Positions 18,029 through 25,722 of a stretch of 64,000 nt of DNA are shown here, piece by piece (the stretch's first letter is position 1; each line of letters starts with the position of its first letter). The stretch comes from Phycicoccus sonneratiae (GTDB lineage Bacteria > Actinomycetota > Actinomycetes > Actinomycetales > Dermatophilaceae). The DNA is taken from assembly GCF_016887965.1 (NCBI RefSeq), contig NZ_JAFDVD010000009.1, positions 124,001-188,000 on the forward strand, given 5' to 3'. The notes beneath the pieces are model-generated. The model searched no databases. It worked only from the letters and a program-made list of their open reading frames with translations, and was not told the DNA's origin. The translations under genes and the position numbers were made by a program.

Positions 18029-19675
18029 CTACATCCGCTCGGGCGCCGAGACGCCGAGCAGGTCGAGGCCGTTGGCGAGCACCCGGCGGGTGGCGTCGTT
18101 GAGCCACAGCCGCGTCCGGTGGAGGTCGGTGACCTCCTCGTCGGCGTTCATCGGGCGCACGCGACAGGTGTCGTACCACTTGTGGAAGCGGGCGGCGAGC
18201 TCTTCGAGGTAGCGCGCGACGCGGTGCGGCTCGCGCAGGTGCGCGGCCTGGGCCACGACGCGCGGGAAGTCGCCGAGGACCGCCAGCAGCGCGGCCTCCG
18301 TGGGGTCCCCGAGCAGCGAGGCGTCGAAGCCGTCGGCCCGGTGCACGCCGTCCTCGGCCGCGAGCCGCGCGACGTTCGCGGTCCGCGCGTGGGCGTACTG
18401 CACGTAGAAGACCGGGTTGTCGTTGGTCTGCTTGCGCAGGTCCTCGCCGTCGAGGCTCAGCGGGCTGTCGGCCGGGTACCGCGCGAGCGAGTAGCGGATG
18501 GCGTCGGTGCCGATCCACGAGATGAGGTCGCGCAGCTCGATGATGTTGCCGGCCCGCTTGGAGAGCCTGGCGCCGTTGAGGTCGACGAGCTGGCCGATGC
18601 GGACCTCGATGTTGTGCTCGGGGTCGTCGCCCGCGCAGGCCGCGATGGCCTTGAGCCGGTTGATGTAGCCGTGGTGGTCGGCGCCGAGGAGGTAGATCTT
18701 CTCGTCGAAGCCGCGGTCCTTCTTGGACAGGTAGTACGCGGCGTCGGCGGCGAAGTAGGTGGGCTCGCCGTTGGCCCGGACCAGGACGCGGTCCTTGTCG
18801 TCGGTGAAGTCGGTGGTGCGCAGCCAGACGGCGCCCTCGGCGTCGAACACGTGACCCTGCTCGCGCAGCCGGGCGACCGCCTGCTCGATGGCGCCGCCGT
18901 CGTGGAGCTCCTTCTCGGAGAACCAGACGTCGAAGTGCACACCGAAGTCGGTGAGGGTCTCCTGGATGTCCCGGAGCTGCGCGGCGTAGGCGAGCTCGCG
19001 GGCGACGGCGAGGGCCTCCTCGTGCGGCAGGTCGACGAGGTCGGGACGCGCGGCGAGCGCCGTGGCCGCGAGGTCGTCGACGTACTCACCGGGGTAGCCG
19101 CCCTCGGGGGTCGGCTCGCCCTTGGCCCGGGCCAGGACGGACGCCGCGAACTTGTCCATCTGGGCGCCGGCGTCGTTGATGTAGTACTCGCTCGTCACCG
19201 TGGCCCCGGAGGCCGCGAGCTGCCGGGCCATCGCGTCGCCGAGCGCGGCCCATCGGGTGTGCCCCAGGTGCAGGGGCCCGGTGGGGTTGGCCGAGATGTA
19301 CTCGAGGTTGATGACGTGGCCGGCCTCGGACTCGTTGCGGCCGTACGCCTCCCCCGCCTCGACGATGCTGCGGGCCAGCTCGCCGGCGGACGCGGCGTCG
19401 AGGGTGATGTTGAGGAACCCCGGCCCGGCGACGTCGACGGCCTTGACGCCGCCGACCCCGGCGAGGTGGCCCGCGAGGGCGGTGGCGAGGTCGCGCGGGT
19501 TCATCCCCGCACCCTTGGCGAGCTGGAGGGCGACGTTGGTGGACCAGTCCCCGTGGTCGCGGTTCCGCGGACGCTCCACCCGGACCTCGTCGGGCACGGT
19601 GACGGCGAGGTCACCGGAGTCGACGGCGGACTGGAGGGCGCCGCGGATGGCGGCCGAGAGCTCTTCGGGGGTCAC
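18029..19675 (-). CDS. argS: Arginyl-tRNA synthetase
   Basis: ArgS charges tRNA-Arg. The 548-residue class I synthetase has the Add-1 N-terminal domain, the HIGH-type signature as GPLHLGHTRWAALGD near residue 140, a KMSKS-like loop RLSKRAGN near 370 and a C-terminal anticodon-binding DALR domain. The start is a GTG preceded, at 7 nt, by TAGACT. There is no ribosome site, so the whole argS-lysA-hom-thrC-thrB operon probably begins as a leaderless mRNA. The TAG of this hexamer is the stop codon of the upstream response regulator gene. Confidence 0.97.
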   Translation of the reverse strand: MTPEELSAAIRGALQSAVDSGDLAVTVPDEVRVERPRNRDHGDWSTNVALQLAKGAGMNPRDLATALAGHLAGVGGVKAVDVAGPGFLNITLDAASAGELARSIVEAGEAYGRNESEAGHVINLEYISANPTGPLHLGHTRWAALGDAMARQLAASGATVTSEYYINDAGAQMDKFAASVLARAKGEPTPEGGYPGEYVDDLAATALAARPDLVDLPHEEALAVARELAYAAQLRDIQETLTDFGVHFDVWFSEKELHDGGAIEQAVARLREQGHVFDAEGAVWLRTTDFTDDKDRVLVRANGEPTYFAADAAYYLSKKDRGFDEKIYLLGADHHGYINRLKAIAACAGDDPEHNIEVRIGQLVDLNGARLSKRAGNIIELRDLISWIGTDAIRYSLARYPADSPLSLDGEDLRKQTNDNPVFYVQYAHARTANVARLAAEDGVHRADGFDASLLGDPTEAALLAVLGDFPRVVAQAAHLREPHRVARYLEELAARFHKWYDTCRVRPMNADEEVTDLHRTRLWLNDATRRVLANGLDLLGVSAPERM

Positions 19676-19682
19676 CCGGGCA

Positions 19683-19688
19683 AGTCTA
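19683..19688 (-). promoter_or_regulatory. Predicted -10 of argS operon, overlapping an upstream stop codon
   Basis: TAGACT lies 7 nt before the GTG start of argS. Its first three bases are the TAG stop of the receiver gene at 19686-20114. The operon promoter would therefore lie inside that gene. Confidence 0.5.
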
Positions 19689-20114
19689 CGGACGCCGCGT
19701 CGGGCCCCGACCGGCCGCCGCGAGGCGTGAGACGGTCGCCACGAGCTCGTCGGGGTCGAACGGCTTGCTGACGTAGGCGTCGAAGCCGGCCCCGCTCACC
19801 TCGGGGCTCACGAGGTCGGAGGCGGTGGCCGTGACGAGGGCGACCGGGACGTGGTCGAGGCGGGGGTGGGACCGGATGGCGGCGATCGCCCACCAGCCGT
19901 CGTAGGGGGCCATCTGCGAGTCGAGGACGACGACGTCCGGGCAGCGCTGTTCGAGGTCGATGAGACGCGACATCGCCTCGTGGCCGTCGGCCGCCTCCTC
20001 GACGGCGAAGCCGGCGAGCTCGAGGTTGATCCGGAGCAGCCGTCGGATCGCCTCGGTGTCGTCGCACACGAGGACGAGGGGCGCGGCTCCGGGGTCCTCC
20101 GACCCGGATTCCAT
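19686..20114 (-). CDS. Stand-alone response regulator receiver
   Basis: A 142-residue receiver-only protein: the acidic pair in VCDDTEAIRR near residue 18, the phospho-acceptor Asp in VVVLDSQMAPYDGW near residue 64, Thr in VTATAS and Lys in VSKPFDPDEL near 117. No output domain and no adjacent kinase are present, so its partner is unknown. A TACGCT hexamer ends 7 nt before the ATG with no ribosome site, suggesting a leaderless message. It lies between tRNA-Arg (opposite strand) and argS. Any link to arginine charging is positional only. Confidence 0.88.
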   Translation of the reverse strand: MESGSEDPGAAPLVLVCDDTEAIRRLLRINLELAGFAVEEAADGHEAMSRLIDLEQRCPDVVVLDSQMAPYDGWWAIAAIRSHPRLDHVPVALVTATASDLVSPEVSGAGFDAYVSKPFDPDELVATVSRLAAAGRGPTRRP

Positions 20115-20121
20115 GCACCCC

Positions 20122-20127
20122 AGCGTA
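20122..20127 (-). promoter_or_regulatory. Predicted -10 of leaderless receiver gene
   Basis: TACGCT on the minus strand, 7 nt before the ATG at 20114, with no ribosome site. Confidence 0.5.
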
Positions 20128-20181
20128 GGCTGCTAGCCTCTCCGAGCGCCGCGGTTTCGTGCCGCGTCGCCGGTTTTGCCC

Positions 20182-20253
20182 GCCCCCGTAGCTCAGGGGA
20201 TAGAGCACCGCCCTCCGGAGGCGGGAGCGTAGGTTCGAATCCTACCGGGGGCA
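20182..20253 (+). tRNA. tRNA-Arg (anticodon CCG)
   Basis: A complete cloverleaf of 72 nt. The acceptor arms are GCCCCCG and CGGGGGC with discriminator A, the D arm is GCTC/GAGC, the anticodon arm is CCGCC-CTCCGGA-GGCGG with anticodon CCG, the variable loop has four bases, and the T arm is GTAGG-TTCGAAT-CCTAC. It reads CGG arginine codons. The 3' CCA is not encoded. A terminator hairpin follows 6 nt later. Confidence 0.98.
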
Positions 20254-20259
20254 CGAAAC

Positions 20260-20305
20260 GAAGGGCCCGGTCCTCAGGCGCGCAGCGCCGTCGGACCGGG
20301 CCTTC
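20260..20305 (+). terminator. Terminator after tRNA-Arg
   Basis: Arms GAAGGGCCCGGTCC and GGACCGGGCCTTC pair over 13 bp with one bulged G, around a 19-nt loop. Confidence 0.8.
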
Positions 20306-20343
20306 GTCGTCGCGGAACGCGCGGTGACGGACCGCTCGGGCAC

Positions 20344-20964
20344 TCAGCCGGTGACGACGACCAGGCGGTACCGGCTGCCCCCGGCGAGGCGGCCGGTCAG
20401 GGCCGGCCCGGGTGGCGCCTCACCCAGCCGGCGCACGACGGTGAGTGCGACGCCCGCGGCGGTGACCGTCGTCCGGTCCGGCCCGTCCACCGCGGACACG
20501 GGCCGTAGGGGGTCGTGGCGCGGCACGTCCGCGACCCCCTCCCCCGAGGCCGTCGCGTCCGGTGGGCGCTCGACCTCGGTCCCGTCGGAGCGCCGCACGG
20601 TGAGCTCGGCCTGGCGGCCGCCGGAGCGGATCGTGTCGAGCACGGTCGCGACGAAGACAGGGTCGGCGCACGCGTCGTACACGTACCGGGTGCCGAGCAC
20701 CGAGTGCTCCATGGTGCCGAGCAGGCTCGCGTCGGAACCGGCCAGCGAGGTGTCGCGGTAGGTCAGAGGGACGAAGAGGGTGGACCCCGACGCCGACCCG
20801 AGGAGAAAGCACTCCATCCCCACGGTTCCCCTCGGGTCATCCAGCCGGAAGGACCCCGCCGGCCCCCGCTCGTCCGAGCCGTCCCACCACGGCCTCGTAC
20901 GGAGCCACGGGGTGACGAGCTCGTCCTTGCGGGGCGAGATCGTCGCCTCGTGCAGCAGCGCCAT
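20344..20964 (-). CDS. Maltokinase N-terminal cap-like protein
   Basis: A 206-residue protein that resembles the N-terminal cap domain of maltokinases (the domain ahead of the aminoglycoside-phosphotransferase-like kinase), standing alone. The pattern MALLHEATISPRKDELVTPW, the SFRLDDPRGTVGME segment and the strongly conserved GTMEHSVLGTRYVYDACADP block place it in that family. No kinase domain follows, so it cannot phosphorylate maltose by itself and its role is unknown. A TAGCGT hexamer lies 6 nt before the ATG without a ribosome site. No glycogen or trehalose genes are nearby. Confidence 0.75.
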   Translation of the reverse strand: MALLHEATISPRKDELVTPWLRTRPWWDGSDERGPAGSFRLDDPRGTVGMECFLLGSASGSTLFVPLTYRDTSLAGSDASLLGTMEHSVLGTRYVYDACADPVFVATVLDTIRSGGRQAELTVRRSDGTEVERPPDATASGEGVADVPRHDPLRPVSAVDGPDRTTVTAAGVALTVVRRLGEAPPGPALTGRLAGGSRYRLVVVTG

Positions 20965-20970
20965 CCGTCC

Positions 20971-20976
20971 ACGCTA
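20971..20976 (-). promoter_or_regulatory. Predicted -10 of leaderless cap-domain gene
   Basis: TAGCGT on the minus strand, 6 nt before the ATG at 20964. Confidence 0.45.
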
Positions 20977-21117
20977 GCGGCCGGCGCGGACGGTGCGTGC
21001 TCCGAGAACTCACTCGCAGCGCACGCCGACGGCGACGGTGACCGTGACGGCGGGCCCTCCCGGGGCACGACGGGAGCCGCGATTGCCGTGCCGCGGCGGG
21101 TCCGCGACGATCGCCGG

Positions 21118-21678
21118 GTGGACGCCCCGAGCCTGACCGCCGACCCGCTGACCCTCCGGGCGCTGCGGCCCGAGGACCGCGCGGCCCGCCGCCGGCACGG
21201 GTGGCACGCCGAGATCGAACGCGCGTACGGCTCGTCGACGGGCACCCGGGCGATGACCGACGACGAGCTCGAGCGCTGGTCCGCGAACTGGGAGCGGGGG
21301 GCGTCGGAGCCGAACCGCATCCACTGGGTCCTCGACGTCGGCGGCGAGGCCGTGGGGGCCGCCTTCCTCCACGGCGTCGACCCCGTCGACCGCCGGGCCC
21401 GCTACGCCGTCGGGCTCTACCACCCCTCCTGGCTGGGTCGCGGGCTCGGGCGACGGGCGACCCGGCTCGTCCTCGGGTACGCGTTCGGCCCACTCGGGCT
21501 GCACCGGGTCGACCTGCGCGTCCTCGACGACAACCACCGGGCCCGCGCCACCTACCGTGCCTGCGGCTTTGTCGAGGAGGGGCGGGAGCGGGAGACCTGC
21601 TTCCTCGACGGTCGCTGGCACGACGACGTGGTCATGGCCGTGCTCGAGCACGAGTTCGACTCCTCCACAGCCGGATAG
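21118..21678 (+). CDS. GNAT-family N-acetyltransferase
   Basis: A 186-residue acetyltransferase of the RimJ/RimL type: substrate strand LTLRALRPEDRAARRRHGWH, the acetyl-CoA loop HPSWLGRGLGRRATRLVLGYAF and the C-terminal RVDLRVLDDNHRARATYRACGFVEEG segment. The substrate (a protein N-terminus, antibiotic or small amine) cannot be told. The start is uncertain. GTG 21118 has a GACGAT hexamer 6 nt upstream, like the leaderless genes here. GTG 21088, in frame, has GGGAG 12 nt upstream and would add 10 residues. It is transcribed ahead of the MerR-controlled ABC operon, but the operator in between argues for separate control. Confidence 0.82.
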   Translation: MDAPSLTADPLTLRALRPEDRAARRRHGWHAEIERAYGSSTGTRAMTDDELERWSANWERGASEPNRIHWVLDVGGEAVGAAFLHGVDPVDRRARYAVGLYHPSWLGRGLGRRATRLVLGYAFGPLGLHRVDLRVLDDNHRARATYRACGFVEEGRERETCFLDGRWHDDVVMAVLEHEFDSSTAG

Positions 21679-21766
21679 CCGACCGGGCGCCCCTCCTTCC
21701 ACGGCGACGGACCTCGGGCCTCGCCGCGTCCGGGCCGGCCGGCCGAGGCTGCCCGGGAAACCGCGC

Positions 21767-21798
21767 TTGACCTTGACGCAGCGTCAACCCTCCACGCT
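21767..21798 (+). promoter_or_regulatory. MerR-type promoter and operator of the ABC exporter operon
   Basis: A -35-like TTGACC (21767-21772) and a -10-like CACGCT (21793-21798) are 20 bp apart, the long spacer typical of MerR-activated promoters. The spacer holds a perfect palindrome TTGACGCAGCGTCAA at 21773-21787. The ATG at 21806 is 7 nt past the -10, so the transcript would be leaderless. The MerR gene is the fourth gene of this operon. Confidence 0.7.
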
Positions 21799-21805
21799 CT
21801 GTGCC

Positions 21806-22624
21806 ATGACCACAGAACACGCCATCCGGACCGTCGGGCTGACCAAGTCCTACGGTGACCACCAGGTGCTGAGCGGCGTCGACCTCGACGTCGTGCCGGG
21901 CACCGTGCACGCCCTCCTCGGCTCGAACGGGGCGGGCAAGACGACGGCCGTGCGGATCCTCTCGACCCTCCTGCGGGCCGACGGCGGCTCCGCCACCGTC
22001 GACGGGCACGACGTCGCCACCGAGGCCGACCGCGTCCGCGCGTCGATCAGCCTCACCGGCCAGTTCGCCGCGGTCGACGAGGTGCTGACCGGCCGCGAGA
22101 ACCTCGTCCTCGTCGGCCGGCTCCGCCGCGTCGCGGACGCCGGCGCGGTCGCGGACGGGCTGCTCACCCGCTTCGACCTCGTCGAGGCGGGGGGCCGCAA
22201 GGTGTCGACGTACTCGGGCGGGATGAAGCGCCGGCTCGACATCGCGATGAGCCTCATCGGCGACCCGGCGGTCCTCTTCCTCGACGAGCCGACGACCGGC
22301 CTCGACCCGCAGGCGCGGATCGAGGTGTGGCGCACCGTCAAGGAGCTGGCCGGCCGTGGAACGACGGTCCTGCTCACGACGCAGTACCTCGAGGAGGCCG
22401 AGCAGCTGGCCGACCGCATCTCGATCCTCCACGAGGGCCGGATCATCGCCGAGGGCACGCTCGCCGAGCTCAAGCGGCTCTTCCCCCCGGCGACCGTCGA
22501 GTACGTCGAGAAGCAGCCCTCCCTCGAGGAGGTCTTCCTCGCCATCGTCGGCCACTCCCCCGCGGCCCCCGCCGCCTCCGCGCCGACCGCACCCACCACG
22601 ACCCCCGAAGGAGCCCAGCGATGA
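21806..22624 (+). CDS. ABC exporter ATP-binding protein (daunorubicin-resistance type)
   Basis: The 272-residue ATPase powers export through the permease encoded next to it. Seen are Walker A GSNGAGKTTAV near residue 38, the Q loop, signature TYSGGMKRRLDIA near 137, Walker B VLFLDEPTTGLDP and the H-loop region. The C-terminal segment PATVEYVEKQPSLEEVFLAIVG is typical of DrrA-like exporters, followed by an Ala/Pro-rich tail. The start ATG has no ribosome site and lies directly downstream of a MerR-type promoter. The stop overlaps the permease start by ATGA. The substrate is probably a hydrophobic drug or lipid, but this is only by family. Confidence 0.93.
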   Translation: MTTEHAIRTVGLTKSYGDHQVLSGVDLDVVPGTVHALLGSNGAGKTTAVRILSTLLRADGGSATVDGHDVATEADRVRASISLTGQFAAVDEVLTGRENLVLVGRLRRVADAGAVADGLLTRFDLVEAGGRKVSTYSGGMKRRLDIAMSLIGDPAVLFLDEPTTGLDPQARIEVWRTVKELAGRGTTVLLTTQYLEEAEQLADRISILHEGRIIAEGTLAELKRLFPPATVEYVEKQPSLEEVFLAIVGHSPAAPAASAPTAPTTTPEGAQR

Positions 22625-23388
22625 GCACCCACGTCGTCGGCGAGACCGCCGTCCTCACCCAGCGCTCGCTGCGCCACGTCCTGCGCAGCCCCGACACGAT
22701 CATCACGACGGCGATCACCCCGATCGCGATGCTCCTGCTCTTCGTCTACGTCCTCGGCGGCGCGATCGAGGTCGGTGGCAGCCGGAGCGACTACGTCGAC
22801 TACCTGCTGCCCGGCATCCTCGTCATCACCATCGCCTCCGGCATCGCGTACACGGCCTTCCGGCTCTTCACCGACGTCACCGGGGGCATCGTCGAGCGGT
22901 TCCGGTCGATGCCGATCGCCCGCTCGGCGGTCCTGTGGAGCCACGTCCTCACGTCGGTCGTCGCCAACCTCGTCTCGCTCGCCCTCGTCGTGCTCGTCGC
23001 CCTGCTCATGGGCTTCCGCTCGAGCGCGGGCCTCCTCGGCTGGCTCGGGGTGCTGGGCCTGCTCGTCCTCCTCACCCTCGCGCTCACCTGGCTGGCCGTC
23101 ATCCCCGGCCTCACCGCGACCTCGGTCGACGGCGTGAGCGGGTTCTCCTACCCGCTGATCTTCCTGCCGTTCGTCAGCTCGGCCTTCGTGCCGACCGACG
23201 GGATGCCCGGCCCTGTGCGCTGGTTCGCCGAGCACCAGCCGGTCACCCCCGTCGTCGACACCCTGCGCCACCTGCTCGCGGCCGAGCCCGTGGGCAGCGA
23301 GGGGTGGCAGTCGGTCGCCTGGTGCGTCGGGCTGCTCGTGCTCGCCTACGTCCTCGCGATGCGCACCTACCGCCGCAAGACCGCCTGA
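22621..23388 (+). CDS. ABC-2 type exporter permease (DrrB-like)
   Basis: A 255-residue membrane protein with six predicted membrane helices and the ABC-2 pattern LLPGILVITIASGIAYTAFRLFTDVTGGIVERFRSMPIARSAVLWSHVL in its first half, the region that couples to the ATPase. It forms the channel for the ATPase encoded upstream, with which it overlaps by 4 nt. It ends with a basic RTYRRKTA tail. The next gene follows after 40 nt with its own ribosome site. Confidence 0.92.
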   Translation: MSTHVVGETAVLTQRSLRHVLRSPDTIITTAITPIAMLLLFVYVLGGAIEVGGSRSDYVDYLLPGILVITIASGIAYTAFRLFTDVTGGIVERFRSMPIARSAVLWSHVLTSVVANLVSLALVVLVALLMGFRSSAGLLGWLGVLGLLVLLTLALTWLAVIPGLTATSVDGVSGFSYPLIFLPFVSSAFVPTDGMPGPVRWFAEHQPVTPVVDTLRHLLAAEPVGSEGWQSVAWCVGLLVLAYVLAMRTYRRKTA

Positions 23389-23428
23389 CCCACCCACCAC
23401 CACACCAGCCACCGAGAAGGAGCACACC

Positions 23429-23767
23429 GTGTACCGCATCCTCAGCAAGGTCATCGGCGAGAAGAAGGAGTGGAGGGCGATGGAGGCCCGGGCCGCGGCC
23501 CTCCCGCGCGACTTCCGCACCGTCTACGGCGAGGTCAAGGCGTACGTCTGGAGGTTCGCCGGGGGCGACGGCCGCGAGTCGATCGGCGCGCTCGCGACGA
23601 TCCTCGGGCTCTTCGAGACCGCCGCCGCGGAGGGACGAGGTGTCCGCGACGTCACCGGCCGCGACGTCGCCGCCTTCTGCGACCGCCACCTCACCGGCGT
23701 CACGAGCTGGACCGACGGCTGGCGCGCGTCGCTCAACGACGCCGTGGCCCGCAAGGTCGCAGACTGA
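23429..23767 (+). CDS. DUF1048 family protein
   Basis: A 112-residue, mostly helical soluble protein of the DUF1048 family (seen in MYRILSKVIGEKKEWRAMEARAAALP and the VYGEVKAYVWRF segment). Members commonly lie beside PadR- or MerR-type regulators and ABC exporters, and their biochemical role is unknown. GTG 23429 follows GAGAAGGAG at good spacing. It lies 4 nt before the merR start and is surely in the same operon. Binding to the regulator or transporter is possible but not shown. Confidence 0.85.
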   Translation: MYRILSKVIGEKKEWRAMEARAAALPRDFRTVYGEVKAYVWRFAGGDGRESIGALATILGLFETAAAEGRGVRDVTGRDVAAFCDRHLTGVTSWTDGWRASLNDAVARKVAD

Positions 23768-23771
23768 GCCC

Positions 23772-24551
23772 GTGCTCACCATCAGCCAGCTCGCGTCGTA
23801 CGCCGGCGTCACCGTCCGGGCCGTGCGTCACTACCACGCGAAAGGGCTTCTCCCGGAACCGGAGCGAGACCACTCCGGGTACCGACGCTACGACGCCGGG
23901 GCCGCCGTCCAGCTCGTGCGCATCCGAACCCTCGCGGACGCCGGCGTGCCGCTCTCGCGGGTCCAGGAGCTGCTCGCAGCCGGCGACGAGGAGTTCGCGG
24001 CGGCGGTCGAGGACATCGACCGCCGCCTGCGGGCCGAGATCCGCGAACGGCAGCGGCACCGCGAACGCATCGCCCGGCTGGCCGCCGGCGACAGCCTCGC
24101 CCTTCCGCCCGAGGCCGTCGCCTACCTCGAACGGATGCGTGAGCTCGGGCTCCCCCGCCGGGTCATCGACGGCGAGCGCGACGCCTGGATCCTCGTCGCC
24201 GCCCAGCTGCCGGAGCGGATGGACGCGTACATCGCGAGCAAGCGCGGGCAGATCGAGGACCCCGACATCGCCGACTTCTACCGCGAGATCGACGAGATGC
24301 TCGACTGGGAGCCCGGCGACCCGCGGCTCCCGGCCCTCGCCGACCGGCTCGTCGCCCAGCTCGAGGCCGCCGACACGGACGAGATGGACGCCTTCGCGAC
24401 GCACGGCATCCCGGACGACCTCGCCGCCCTGCTCGACTCGATGTTCCTCGACCAGGTGCCCGTGGCCCCCGAGCTGGTGCGGCTCGTCCGCGAGCGCGGC
24501 TGGACGGGCTGGACCGTGCTGCGCCGCGTCGCGCCCACTCCGCCGTCCTGA
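23772..24551 (+). CDS. MerR-family transcriptional regulator of the exporter operon
   Basis: A 259-residue regulator with an N-terminal MerR winged helix (LTISQLASYAGVTVRAVRHYHAKGLLPEPERDHSGYRRYD), a linking coiled coil (about 65-105) and a long C-terminal effector domain of about 150 residues with no metal-binding cysteines, so it likely senses an organic ligand. The GTG at 23772 comes 4 nt after the DUF1048 stop. The palindrome in the 20-bp promoter spacer upstream of the operon's first gene (21773-21787) is the likely binding site, giving self-inducing control of the exporter. Confidence 0.9.
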   Translation: MLTISQLASYAGVTVRAVRHYHAKGLLPEPERDHSGYRRYDAGAAVQLVRIRTLADAGVPLSRVQELLAAGDEEFAAAVEDIDRRLRAEIRERQRHRERIARLAAGDSLALPPEAVAYLERMRELGLPRRVIDGERDAWILVAAQLPERMDAYIASKRGQIEDPDIADFYREIDEMLDWEPGDPRLPALADRLVAQLEAADTDEMDAFATHGIPDDLAALLDSMFLDQVPVAPELVRLVRERGWTGWTVLRRVAPTPPS

Positions 24552-24562
24552 GAGACCGCCGA

Positions 24563-24599
24563 GGTCGGCCGCCCCCCGCCGCGACGGGGGGCGCCGACC
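24563..24599 (+). terminator. Terminator after the MerR operon
   Basis: Arms GGTCGGCCGCCCCCC and GGGGGGCGCCGACC pair with one bulged C around an 8-nt loop, 12 nt past the merR stop. Confidence 0.75.
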
Positions 24600-24670
24600 G
24601 GAGTACGTTCACGAGCACCCGGGGGCGGGGGTCGCTCCCGGAGACGCACCACCAACGGGAGGGACACACC

Positions 24671-25180
24671 ATGGACACCACACCAGAGGCACGCCTGGGC
24701 CGCCGGTCCGCACTCGGCCTCGGCCTCGGGGCCGTCGCCGCCGGAGGGCTGACCGTCGTCACGGCCGAGTCCGCGAGCGCGGTCGGCGCGGCCGACCCCG
24801 TCGACGACTACCCCTACAAGAACTCGACGATCGACGTGCCCGGCCGGTGGAACTTCTTCACCCGCGAGTGCACCTCGTTCGTCGCGTGGAGACTCAACCG
24901 GCGCAACGGGATCGCGTTCAACAACAACTGGCGGGGAGTGCACTGGGGCGACGCCTCGAACTGGATCCACGCCGCGGGGCTCGCGCGGCTGACCGTGAAC
25001 CGCACGCCACGGGTCGGGGCGGTCGGCGTTCCCGACGGCCACGGCCACGTCGCGTGGGTCAACCGGATCCGCAGCAACGGCGACGTCTCGTACGAGGAGT
25101 ACAACTGGTCGCCGCCGCATGTCTACAACCACCGCATCCTGCCGCGCGGTGGCTGGCGGTACATCCACTTCCCGGGCTGA
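24671..25180 (+). CDS. Tat-exported CHAP-domain amidase/peptidase
   Basis: A 169-residue secreted protein. The N-terminus holds a twin-arginine signal (GRRSALGLGLGAVAAGG) ending in an ASA-like cleavage site near residue 37. The mature part is a CHAP domain with the nucleophile Cys67 in ECTSFVAWRL, His126 in GHGHVAWV and an acidic residue in YEEYNW. CHAP enzymes cut peptidoglycan peptides or glutathionylspermidine. There is no cell-wall-binding domain. The ribosome site is AACGGGAGG. It is a single-gene unit between the MerR operon terminator and a convergent membrane gene. A wall-remodelling or competitor-lysing role is inference. Confidence 0.88.
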   Translation: MDTTPEARLGRRSALGLGLGAVAAGGLTVVTAESASAVGAADPVDDYPYKNSTIDVPGRWNFFTRECTSFVAWRLNRRNGIAFNNNWRGVHWGDASNWIHAAGLARLTVNRTPRVGAVGVPDGHGHVAWVNRIRSNGDVSYEEYNWSPPHVYNHRILPRGGWRYIHFPG

Positions 25181-25207
25181 CGCCCGCACCGGTGGGGCGT
25201 CCGGGCC

Positions 25208-25645
25208 TCAGGTCCGGGCGCCTCGCCGCGTCCGCCACCAGGCGGCGGCGAGACCCATCTCGACGAGGCCCAGGCCGGCGATGACCGGCTGGAGGAAGAA
25301 GTAGCGGCGCAGGAGCAGCAGCTGCACGACGATCCACAGGACGAGCGCGGCACCTGCGGCCAGCCCGACGAGGGGGGCACGCTCGCCCGCCCGCCACACC
25401 TCGACGGCGGCGAGGGCCTGCGGCACCGCGACGGTCAGGAACAGGGCCACCCCGGGCAGCACCCACGAGTCGACCGGCAGGTGCTCGAGCCACTCCCGCG
25501 GCATGCCCATCCCGTTCACCATCAGCCCGACACCGCCGTAGACGGCGTTGAGCGCGACGAGGACCAGCACGACGAGCAGAGTGGTCCCGGGCCACCCCCG
25601 GGCGGTCCGGGTGCGGGGCGGGCGGGACAGGTGGAGCGTGGTCAT
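25208..25645 (-). CDS. Small polytopic membrane protein of unknown function
   Basis: A 145-residue protein with four predicted membrane helices (about 23-45, 65-85, 92-115 and 118-138), a basic N-terminus and an RTRRG tail. I do not recognise a family. ATG 25645 follows GGGAGG at ideal spacing. It lies 77 nt downstream of the CNNM-like gene on the same strand and may be transcribed with it. It ends 27 nt from the convergent CHAP gene. Confidence 0.72.
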   Translation of the reverse strand: MTTLHLSRPPRTRTARGWPGTTLLVVLVLVALNAVYGGVGLMVNGMGMPREWLEHLPVDSWVLPGVALFLTVAVPQALAAVEVWRAGERAPLVGLAAGAALVLWIVVQLLLLRRYFFLQPVIAGLGLVEMGLAAAWWRTRRGART

Positions 25646-25722
25646 CAGGGCCTCCCGCCCATCCTCCCGCGCGAGCCCGCCCAGGACCGCGCCGGTGTGA
25701 GGCAGCAGACGTGACGCGCCGG

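Noticed and set aside
20182-20253. tRNA-Arg as the edge of a genomic island
   Set aside because: No duplicated 3' tRNA end or integrase was found in the following 30 kb, and the genes downstream look like ordinary chromosome.
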